Assembly: GCA_021790955.1 (NCBI GenBank)
Contig: JAJYFI010000104.1
Span: 1 to 6,376, forward strand
Length of the DNA stretch: 6,376 bases
Source: a bacterium
GTDB taxonomy: Bacteria; Elusimicrobiota; Elusimicrobia; UBA1565; UBA9628
Direction: 5' to 3'
In this document: positions 1-5,851 of the stretch, piece by piece
How the letters are laid out: every line of letters begins with the position of its first letter
How positions within the stretch are numbered: the first letter of the stretch is position 1
Notes under the pieces: model-generated
Told to the model about the DNA's origin: nothing
The model's input: the letters and a program-made list of their open reading frames with translations, nothing else
The model's database searches: none
Program-made: the position numbers and the translations under genes

Positions 1-1695
1 CTGGATGTCCGCGGGGGTGATGCCCGGAATGCGGCTGGCCTGGGCGAGGCTTTGGGGGCGGACCCGCGTGAATTTTTCCCGTGCCTCGTTGGTGAGGGCT
101 GACAGGGCCTCGTAGGAAATGTTCGCGGGGATGCGGATGTTCTCGATGCTCTTGAGCTTTCGTGCTTGTTGCGCCTCGCGCTCGAGATAGCCGCGATAGG
201 ATCTCTCGATCTCGCGCTCGCGTTCGGCTTTGGCGCGAGACCAGGGAGCAAGCTCCTTGTCGGAGGGGGTCGCGAGGCCCCGCACGCAGTCCTTGTATTT
301 GAGGAAACGATCGCAGCTGTCGCGGCTGTGGAGCCCCAGCTCAAATCCTCGCTCAAACAGCCTCAGGTCCGCGTTGTCGGAGCGCAGGCTCAGACGGAAT
401 TCCGCGCGGGAGGTGAACATGCGGTAGGGCTCATCCACCCCTTTGGTGGTGAGATCGTCGATCATCACGCCGATATAGGCTTCGTCGCGCCCGAGCACGA
501 GCGGCGGCTGTCCGCGCGCGACCAGGACCGCGTTGACGCCCGCGATGAAGCCCTGCGCGGCGGCCTCCTCATAACCCGTCGTCCCGTTGATTTGCCCTGC
601 GAGAAAAAGCCCGGGGACGAGCTTCGTTTCGAGGGAGGGCTTAAGTTGAATCGGAGGGACGTAGTCGTACTCGATCGCATAACCGAACCGGACGATTTCC
701 GCTTCTTCCAAACCCGCGATCGTTTTCACCATCGCGATCTGGACGTCTTCGGGCAGACTCGTCGAGAGCCCGTTCGCGTAGACCTCGCGCGTACGCAGCC
801 CTTCCGGCTCCAGGAAAATCTGGTGCCTTTCATGGTGAGGGAACTTCACGACTTTATCCTCGATCGAGGGGCAATAGCGCGGGCCCAAGGAACGAATGCG
901 CCCCGAGTAGAGGGGCGAGCGGTCGAGATTATCCTGGATCACGCGATGCGTCGCCGGATTCGTATAAGTGATCAGACAAGGGAGAAGCGGGTTCTCGATG
1001 CGTTCGGTGAAATGAGAGAACGGGGCCGGCGGGCTGTCGCTCGGTTGGGTCTCGAGGCGCTCTGCCTGGATCGATCGGGCGTGCAGGCGCATCGGGGTGC
1101 CCGTCTTCATCCGGCCCGTATGGAAGCCGAGCTCACGCAGCCCAGAGCTCAAGGCAAGGGCTGGCGGCTCGCTTGAGCGGCCGGCAGGGTGGGCGTTGAG
1201 GCCGACATGGGCCATCCCGTTGAGGAACGTGCCCGTCGTAAGCACCACGGCCGAGGACTCATAGCGGCGTCCGCGCTTCGTGGCCACGCCGCGAAGGCGG
1301 CTCCCCTCCGTCCAGATTCCCGCCGCCTCTTCCTGGGAAAGGCGGAGCCCCGGCGCGTTCTCGACGGCCTCCTTCATGCCCAGCGCGTAAGCTCTCTTGT
1401 CGCATTGGGCTCGGGGAGAATGCATGGCGGGGCCCTTGCTCGTGTTGAGGATCTTGAAATGGAGGCCGGAGCGGTCGGTGTTGCGGGCCATTTCCCCTCC
1501 GAGGGCGTCGAGCTCGCGCACGAGCTGGCCCTTGGCGACGCCGCCGATCGAGGGGTTGCAGGACATCGCCCCGATCGTGTCGAGGTTCTGGGTCAGCAGC
1601 AGGGTCTCCGCCCCCATGCGGGAGGCGGCAAGGGCGGCCTCGATCCCCGAGTGACCGGCGCCGACGACCACGACGTCGAATCGGGCGTCAGGCAT
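1..1695 (-). CDS. mnmG: tRNA U34 carboxymethylaminomethyl-modifying enzyme MnmG (GidA), C-terminus cut by window edge
   Basis: MnmG is the FAD-dependent subunit of the MnmE-MnmG complex, which installs the (carboxymethyl)aminomethyl group on C5 of the wobble uridine U34 in a set of tRNAs, using a methylene-tetrahydrofolate one-carbon unit. Hand translation of the complement gives an open frame of 565 codons without a stop. Residues 12-17 (GAGHSG) are the dinucleotide-binding loop for FAD. The motif SCNPSIGGVAKG contains C46 and PRYCPSIEDKV contains C275; these match the two functional cysteines of E. coli MnmG (C47 and C277). Further family signatures are GTFLNG, GRMKTGTP, AGQINGTTGYEEA, MFTSRAEFRL and, near the cut end, LAQASRIPGITPADIQ. 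Family members are about 620-630 residues, so roughly 55-65 C-terminal residues, part of the helical MnmE-binding domain, lie outside. The ATG overlaps the upstream membrane-protein stop by 8 bases (ATGCCTGA) and has no Shine-Dalgarno in front, so translation is probably coupled. Identification is essentially certain. Confidence 0.98.
   Translation of the reverse strand, partial: MPDARFDVVVVGAGHSGIEAALAASRMGAETLLLTQNLDTIGAMSCNPSIGGVAKGQLVRELDALGGEMARNTDRSGLHFKILNTSKGPAMHSPRAQCDKRAYALGMKEAVENAPGLRLSQEEAAGIWTEGSRLRGVATKRGRRYESSAVVLTTGTFLNGMAHVGLNAHPAGRSSEPPALALSSGLRELGFHTGRMKTGTPMRLHARSIQAERLETQPSDSPPAPFSHFTERIENPLLPCLITYTNPATHRVIQDNLDRSPLYSGRIRSLGPRYCPSIEDKVVKFPHHERHQIFLEPEGLRTREVYANGLSTSLPEDVQIAMVKTIAGLEEAEIVRFGYAIEYDYVPPIQLKPSLETKLVPGLFLAGQINGTTGYEEAAAQGFIAGVNAVLVARGQPPLVLGRDEAYIGVMIDDLTTKGVDEPYRMFTSRAEFRLSLRSDNADLRLFERGFELGLHSRDSCDRFLKYKDCVRGLATPSDKELAPWSRAKAEREREIERSYRGYLEREAQQARKLKSIENIRIPANISYEALSALTNEAREKFTRVRPQSLAQASRIPGITPADIQ
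1688..1695 (-). other. 8-base stop/start overlap, membrane-protein gene to mnmG
   Basis: The complement ATGCCTGA contains the mnmG ATG and the TGA stop of the preceding membrane protein. No purine-rich Shine-Dalgarno is seen in the roughly 20 bases before the ATG (pyrimidine-rich GTCCTCTTCT), so mnmG translation probably relies on ribosomes finishing the upstream gene. Confidence 0.8.
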
Positions 1696-2407
1696 AGAAG
1701 AGGACGGCGACGACGGCTTTCGAGATCAGCCCCAGACGATAGAAGGCGAAAATGGCCGCGGCCTGCCAAATATTGAGGAAAATAAGGGCGAGGAAAGCCC
1801 GGGCGAGGCGGATTCCGGCGATTTCGCGAAGGCCGATTCCGGCGGCGACCAGCATCCACAGCCCGCCCAAGACGGCCGTCATCAGCCAGGCTTTTTCGAG
1901 CCACAGCCCGCTTGCCCACTCGATGGGGAAGGTCGCCAGCGCGATGACGTTAAGACCGAGCATGAAGCCGACCAGGGAGCGCCATCGGGCGCCGGGAAAT
2001 CGCCTGGCGGGAGCGGCCACCAGGAGGCAAAGCAGGCAGACGGCGGCTCCGCCGTGGCGCCACCCCCCGACGAGCACTCCGCCGGCGACGGCGCTTGCAA
2101 GCATGGCCGCCAGGAGCTTCAACGAATAAGTTCCGGGTCGCGCTTCCTTAAAATAAGAAAGAAAGGAGGCAAGCCACAGAAATCCAAGTCCGGTCAGGGC
2201 CACGTCCCAAAAGGCGATCTCGGCCCAAGCGGACGCCGAGACGGCGGGCGTTGCGGCGCTCGAAGGGGGCATCGACCATGGTTTCAAGAGCAGCGCGGCA
2301 AGGTAGAGGAAGGCTCCAAGGCCGATCGCGGCCCCGCTCCCGGACTCCCGCGCGGCGGCGCTCGGGCGGACGAGGCAGAGGCCGGCGAATCTCAGCGCCT
2401 TACGCAT
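1688..2407 (-). CDS. multi-pass inner-membrane protein, possibly YIP1-like
   Basis: A 239-residue, very hydrophobic protein of unknown function. A short basic N-terminus (MRKALR) is followed by about six or seven predicted membrane segments, near residues 23-41, 66-86, 97-115, 118-134, 143-161, 172-191 and 202-222, with a hydrophobic tail to the end. No catalytic motif or signal peptide is visible. The N-terminal pattern (a helix, then LVRPSAAARE, then a long TM) and the GLREIAGIRLARAF stretch before the last TM recall bacterial YIP1-domain proteins, which are membrane proteins without a settled bacterial role; this is a weak impression only. The start was placed at 2407 because that ATG overlaps the transporter stop as ATGCGTAA and has an AGGG nine bases upstream. 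A longer reading from 2467 would only translate the transporter's tail out of frame. Its stop overlaps the mnmG start. The CDS is convincing because it fits exactly between coupled neighbours; the family is uncertain. Confidence 0.85.
   Translation of the reverse strand: MRKALRFAGLCLVRPSAAARESGSGAAIGLGAFLYLAALLLKPWSMPPSSAATPAVSASAWAEIAFWDVALTGLGFLWLASFLSYFKEARPGTYSLKLLAAMLASAVAGGVLVGGWRHGGAAVCLLCLLVAAPARRFPGARWRSLVGFMLGLNVIALATFPIEWASGLWLEKAWLMTAVLGGLWMLVAAGIGLREIAGIRLARAFLALIFLNIWQAAAIFAFYRLGLISKAVVAVLFYA
2400..2407 (-). other. 8-base stop/start overlap, MFS gene to membrane-protein gene
   Basis: The complement ATGCGTAA contains the start of the 239-residue membrane protein and the TAA stop of the transporter. 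This arrangement usually means termination-reinitiation. Only a partial Shine-Dalgarno (AGGG, nine bases before ATG) is present. Confidence 0.8.
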
Positions 2408-3704
2408 AGCGCGCGTCCCTGCCGTAGGAGGCGATGGCCGCAAGGCTCGACGCAGCGGCCGCGACAAAGCCCAGGCACGCGACCAGAAGCGCCCGGCGCA
2501 GGCCCCAGCGGTCGGAGAGAAAACCGATGATCGTCGGCGAAATGGCGTCGCCCAGCAGGTGGATGACGAAGATGTTGGCGGCGAATGCCACGGTGCGGCG
2601 TCGCGGCTCGGTCACCGCCACGATCGCGGCGTTAAGGGGGCTCAGATGCATGAAGAGAAAAAGATCCGAGATGAAAAAGAGGACGAAGGCGAAGAGGAGG
2701 CGGTGAAGGCAGAGGGCGAGCACCGCCAGCGGGGCGCCGATGAGGACGCTGACTCCCGCGACCACGAAGTAGGGCGCGCGGCATCGGCCCTCGAGCCAGT
2801 CGCTCAACCATCCCCCCGCGAAAGTCCCGAAGGTCCCCGCGACAGCGGTGCAGCTTCCCAAGAGCATTCCCGCCTGACCGACGTTCAGGCCCCAAGTCCT
2901 GTGGAAGAAGGTCGGGACCCAGACCCCGAAGCCGCCCAAGACAAAGGTCAGGGCGGCGGTCGAAAGGGTCGCGGCGACGTAGCTTGGCACGGTGAAAAGG
3001 TCGAGGAAGGCCCTGACGCCGCCGACCGCGTTCCGGCCTTGCGCGGCCCGTTTGAACTCGCCCAAGCGGGGGTCTTGAAGGCGCAGCAGCGGCCAGACGA
3101 GGAATAGACCGGGGAGGCCCAGGCAAACGAACGCCCAGCGCCATCCGAAGGCCTGGGCGATGGTCCCCCCCGCCATGTAGCCGATGGCCGCGCCCAGCGG
3201 GATCGTCATCAGGAAAAGACCCAGGACAAGACCGCGCTTTCCGGGCGCGAAATGCTCGGCGACGAAGGACGGCGACGCCGCGACGTAACAGGATTCGCCA
3301 ATCCCCACTCCCGCGCGCGCGGCAAGCAGCGTCGCGTAGCGGGAGGCCTGGCTTGCGCCCGCCGTCGCCATGCTCCAGAGGCCGAGCCCGATCCCCATCC
3401 AGCGGGGCCTCCCTTGCCGGTCGGCCAACGAGGCGATCGGCAGGGACGCGGTCATGTACATGAGCATGAAGGCCGAGGCGAGAGAGCCCGCGAGGGCATC
3501 CGAAAGGCCGAGCTCCTTCTCGATCATGGGCAGGAAGGCGTACATGGAGTGGCGGTCCACGTAGTTTAGGAGGTTCACAAAGAACAGCAGGGCGAGGACG
3601 TAGTAGGGGCTATTGGCCGCGATCGTCTTGGCGGCGGGATTCCGGCGGCCCGCGTTGCGGGCTCTCAGGTTATTTGCCGACGCAGAAGCGCGAGAAGACC
3701 GCAT
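2400..3704 (-). CDS. major facilitator superfamily transporter, Spinster-like
   Basis: A 434-residue MFS permease of the inner membrane, with 12 predicted TM helices in two halves, likely driven by a proton gradient. After a basic, Ser/Ala/Arg-rich N-terminal tail of about 33 residues, TM1 carries NYVDR (47-51). The TM2-3 loop carries the MFS motif A variant SLADRQGRPR (92-101). TM4 carries ARAGVGIGES (to residue 138, motif B). The second half has GGWLSD and, near the C-terminus, HLLGDAISP (382-390) followed by GFLSDRWG. The NYxDR, GIGE and HLLGDxxSP combination is what I know from Spinster-type MFS proteins, which in animals export lysophospholipids and sphingosine-1-phosphate; substrates of bacterial members are mostly unknown. 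The start is the ATG at 3704, inside mnmE, preceded by GAGGA eight bases upstream. Between the mnmE stop and TM1 there is no ATG, GTG or TTG in frame, and later candidates would delete part of TM1. Substrate cannot be read from the sequence. Confidence 0.92.
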   Translation of the reverse strand: MRSSRASASANNLRARNAGRRNPAAKTIAANSPYYVLALLFFVNLLNYVDRHSMYAFLPMIEKELGLSDALAGSLASAFMLMYMTASLPIASLADRQGRPRWMGIGLGLWSMATAGASQASRYATLLAARAGVGIGESCYVAASPSFVAEHFAPGKRGLVLGLFLMTIPLGAAIGYMAGGTIAQAFGWRWAFVCLGLPGLFLVWPLLRLQDPRLGEFKRAAQGRNAVGGVRAFLDLFTVPSYVAATLSTAALTFVLGGFGVWVPTFFHRTWGLNVGQAGMLLGSCTAVAGTFGTFAGGWLSDWLEGRCRAPYFVVAGVSVLIGAPLAVLALCLHRLLFAFVLFFISDLFLFMHLSPLNAAIVAVTEPRRRTVAFAANIFVIHLLGDAISPTIIGFLSDRWGLRRALLVACLGFVAAAASSLAAIASYGRDARYA

Positions 3705-5037
3705 CCAGGATTTCCTCGGGCGAACCCTCGCCCAGCATGGAGCCCAAACGTTCAAAAACCTCGCGCAGGTGGGCCAGCGCCCGCTCGTCGATCCCGGCGT
3801 CCGATTCGCGGCAGAGCCGCCGGGCCGCCTCCGCTTCCTTGAGGGCGGATCGGAGGTCCTCGGCCTGCCGCAGCGAGGCCGCCATGGCCGGCTCCGACTC
3901 TCCCATGGGGTCCAGGGAAAACGCCGATCGGATCGCGGCCCGCAGAGCTCCCAGTCCCGCGCCGGTCTTCGCCGACACGGCGATCCCTCCGCCCTGGCTC
4001 CATGCCTCGTGCGTTCCAAGATCGGATTTGTTGAGGACGCGCAGCGCGGGCAGAACGCTCGTCTTGGCGGCCGTCTCGATGTCCTCGCGGGAACTCTCGT
4101 CCTCGGCGGACGGCGGCGCCGACGCGTCGATCACGAAGAGCACGAGATCCGCGGCCCGGAGCGCCTCCTTGCCGCGCGCGATGCCGGAGAGCTCGGCACG
4201 ATCCCTGGCTTGCGAACGAAGGCCCGCCGTGTCCGTGAGGACGCAGGAAAGCCCTTCAATGTCGGCCGTCTCCTCGATGGCGTCCCGGGTCGTTCCGGGC
4301 TCGTCGCAAACGATCGCGCGCTCTGTCCCCAAAAGAGCATTGAAGAGGCACGATTTGCCGGCATTGGGGCGCCCCCCGATCGCGATGCGGGCTCCCTCCC
4401 TCAGAAGCCTGCCGCGCCTGAGACCCTCCAAGAGAGAACCCATCTCCTCGGACAAGGCATCAAGCCGCCCCTGGGCCTCGTCGCGCGAAAGCGGCGCGAT
4501 CGGCTCGTCCGGATGGTCGATGAGCGCTTCGCCCAGAGCCAGGAGATCGAGGGTCATTTCCTTGAGATGCCGGACGCGCCGTGACAGCCCGCCCGCGAGA
4601 GCGGCCATGGCAAGACGGCGGGCCCTGTCGGTTCTGGAGCTAACGAGGGCGAGCACGCCTTCCGCCTGAGCGAGGTCGATGCGGCCGTTCATGAAGGCCC
4701 GTCGGGTGAACTCTCCCGGGCGCGCCAGGCGCGCCCCCGCCCTGATCGCCGCCTCGAGAACCCGGCGCAGGACGCAGCTCGATCCGTGGCAGGAGAGCTC
4801 GAGAACATCCTCGCCGGTGTAGGAACGCGGCGCCTTAAAATAGACGGCCACGGCTTCGTCGAGAAGCTCATCCTCGTCCCTGACCCGGGCAAGCCTGGCG
4901 CGAGCGGGCTCCGGAGCCTCCCGCCACGACAGGAGGCTCCGCGCCACGGCGAGGACGTCGGGGCCGCTCACGCGCACGACCCCAAGGGCGCCGGATCCCT
5001 CAGGGCTCGCGATCGCCGCGATCGTGTCGTTCGTCAA
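3670..5037 (-). CDS. mnmE: tRNA modification GTPase MnmE (TrmE), complete
   Basis: MnmE is the potassium-activated, dimeric GTPase that works with MnmG in U34 modification of tRNA; it binds the folate one-carbon donor and its GTPase cycle drives the complex. At 455 residues it matches the family length. The N-terminal folate-binding/dimerisation domain shows NDTIAAIASPEGSG (3-16), SYTGEDVLELSCHG (72-85) and RPGEFTRRAFMNGRIDLAQAE (around 107-126). The helical domain encloses the G domain: P-loop GRPNAGKS (222-229), GTTRD switch (248-252), DTAG (269-272), NKSD (336-339) and SAK (355-357). The protein ends in FCVGK with C452, the equivalent of the important C-terminal cysteine of E. coli MnmE (FCIGK). 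The start is TTG: translation from it aligns with the family N-terminus, and no ATG or GTG is available between the jag stop and the conserved NDTI. A GGAG lies only two bases before it, too close to be ideal, so expression may depend on ribosomes from jag nine bases upstream. Confidence 0.98.
   Translation of the reverse strand: MTNDTIAAIASPEGSGALGVVRVSGPDVLAVARSLLSWREAPEPARARLARVRDEDELLDEAVAVYFKAPRSYTGEDVLELSCHGSSCVLRRVLEAAIRAGARLARPGEFTRRAFMNGRIDLAQAEGVLALVSSRTDRARRLAMAALAGGLSRRVRHLKEMTLDLLALGEALIDHPDEPIAPLSRDEAQGRLDALSEEMGSLLEGLRRGRLLREGARIAIGGRPNAGKSCLFNALLGTERAIVCDEPGTTRDAIEETADIEGLSCVLTDTAGLRSQARDRAELSGIARGKEALRAADLVLFVIDASAPPSAEDESSREDIETAAKTSVLPALRVLNKSDLGTHEAWSQGGGIAVSAKTGAGLGALRAAIRSAFSLDPMGESEPAMAASLRQAEDLRSALKEAEAARRLCRESDAGIDERALAHLREVFERLGSMLGEGSPEEILDAVFSRFCVGK
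3704..3718 (-). promoter_or_regulatory. Internal Shine-Dalgarno and start of the MFS gene inside mnmE
   Basis: Within the last codons of mnmE (encoding EEILDA) the complement reads GAGGAAATCCTGGATG. AGGA lies eight bases before an ATG in the transporter frame. This decides the transporter start: 35 bases of mnmE, including its FCVGK codons, are then read in two frames. No better initiation codon exists before TM1. A non-standard CTG one base after the mnmE TAA is the only rival. Confidence 0.65.
4718..4736. repeat. Perfect 8-bp inverted repeat inside mnmE
   Basis: GGGCGCGC, a CAG loop, then GCGCGCCC. The same stretch contains two overlapping-in-spirit copies of GGCGCGCC (4719-4726 and 4728-4735). 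It lies in the mnmE codons for the ARLARP stretch just before the conserved GEFTRRAF, so repeated Ala-Arg codons in a GC-rich gene explain it well. No U-tract follows on either strand, so it is not a terminator. Confidence 0.5.
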
Positions 5038-5046
5038 GGCTCCGAT

Positions 5047-5832
5047 CTAGCGCTTGGGCTTGATGACGACTTTGCGCCATTGCCCCTCGCCCTCCGAGGA
5101 CGAGACGACCTCGGGGTAAGTAGCGACATGCTTGTGGATGAGACGGCGCACGATGGGGTCCATGGGCTGAAAGCGATGGGCGCGCCCGGTCCTCTTGACC
5201 TCCTCGACCGCCGAATCGACCTCGGCTAAGAGCTCGGTCTCCCGCTTCTTCCAATAATCGCCGGCGTCAACGCTCAACGCGGCGTCGAAGCCCAGCCTCT
5301 TTTTGAGAACGATGCTGAGCAGAAATTGGAGCGCTTCCAGAGTCCGGCCCTCTTTCCCTATGAGGCGTCCGACCTCGGGATGATCGATAGAGACCACGAT
5401 GCGCTCCTGCGTCTCCTCCCAGGCGTTCTTGATGGTCGCGTCCTTGAATCCCATGAGGTCGAGGACTTCGCGCGCGACCTCCTCGGCGGTGGCGCAAGCC
5501 TTTGCGGTGTCGAACGTCGCCGCGGGCTTGGGTTGGGCCGTAGCTGGTTTTTCCTGGACCGCCGTCCGCGCGACGCGCGAATTGCGCGGAGCGGGCTTTA
5601 TCTCGCGGCTCGCGGTGGCGACCTCGGCGAGCTCGGCCGCCTCTTCCGCGCCGTGAGACCAGCGCTTCTCCCCGACGCGCACGCGCGCCGGCTTCTTGCC
5701 CAGGCCCATGAACCCCTGGCTCGGCTGCTGCAGAATGACGACTTCGGCTTGATCGCGGCGAAGCCCCAGTTGTTTGAGGGCGGTCTCCACGGCCTCGGCC
5801 ACCGTCGTTCCTTCCATCTCGATGGACTGCAT
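5047..5832 (-). CDS. khpB: RNA-binding protein KhpB (Jag), with Jag-N, KH and R3H domains
   Basis: KhpB/Jag is a cytoplasmic RNA-binding protein that in Gram-positive bacteria pairs with KhpA and influences cell elongation and division; it is commonly encoded right after yidC. This 261-residue protein has the full domain order. The Jag-N domain covers about residues 1-54 and ends in the typical GFMGLGKKPARVRV (40-53). A low-complexity linker rich in Ala, Pro, Lys and Gln follows (about 73-106). The KH domain covers about 112-190, with the GxxG-type loop in LIGKEGRTLEALQFL (157-171). The R3H domain covers about 195-261, with R229-x3-H233 and SSSEGEGQWRKVVI near the end. The ATG at 5832 is preceded by AGGAGGA at good spacing, so the start is secure. 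The gap to yidC is 19 bases. The TAG stop is in the same frame as mnmE, three sense codons before its TTG. Function in this organism is inferred from the family. Confidence 0.96.
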   Translation of the reverse strand: MQSIEMEGTTVAEAVETALKQLGLRRDQAEVVILQQPSQGFMGLGKKPARVRVGEKRWSHGAEEAAELAEVATASREIKPAPRNSRVARTAVQEKPATAQPKPAATFDTAKACATAEEVAREVLDLMGFKDATIKNAWEETQERIVVSIDHPEVGRLIGKEGRTLEALQFLLSIVLKKRLGFDAALSVDAGDYWKKRETELLAEVDSAVEEVKRTGRAHRFQPMDPIVRRLIHKHVATYPEVVSSSEGEGQWRKVVIKPKR

Positions 5833-5841
5833 GATGTTGAA

Positions 5842-5848
5842 TCCTCCT
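5842..5848 (-). promoter_or_regulatory. Shine-Dalgarno of khpB/jag
   Basis: The complement reads AGGAGGA, closely complementary to the 16S anti-Shine-Dalgarno, about nine or ten bases before the jag ATG. It lies in the 19-base gap after the yidC TGA. It is by far the strongest ribosome binding site in the window, suggesting jag is initiated independently rather than by coupling to yidC. Confidence 0.85.
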
Positions 5849-5851
5849 TTT

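Noticed and set aside
166..1176. 336-codon open frame on the plus strand
   Set aside because: It lies exactly opposite mnmG, codon on codon. MnmG is strongly supported by family motifs throughout; the plus-strand product is Arg-rich without any recognisable domain. GC-rich codon bias keeps the opposite frame open.
1..1695. Possible frameshift or premature end of mnmG
   Set aside because: Translating every codon from 1695 to 1 gave no stop, and family motifs remain in register to the window edge, so the gene is only cut by the edge.
1189..1776. 195-codon open frame on the plus strand
   Set aside because: Antisense to the N-terminal half of mnmG and the end of the membrane-protein gene; no motif and no clear ribosome binding site.
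2408..2467. A 20-residue N-terminal extension of the small membrane protein (start at 2467)
   Set aside because: It is the shadow of the transporter's last codons. The ATG at 2407 gives a stop/start overlap matching the next junction and a sensible N-terminus.
3705..4019. An N-terminal extension of 105 residues on the MFS transporter (start at 4019)
   Set aside because: It would be the out-of-frame shadow of the mnmE C-terminal third, Arg/Pro-rich without domain character. The ATG at 3704 has a Shine-Dalgarno and gives a normal MFS length.
3613..4669. Two long plus-strand open frames (323 and 331 codons)
   Set aside because: Both are antisense to mnmE, whose G motifs and full length are unambiguous. 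Their compositions are Arg/Ala/Ser-rich, as expected for shadow frames.
4718..4736. GC hairpin as an intrinsic terminator
   Set aside because: It is inside the conserved coding part of mnmE and has no T-tract on either side.
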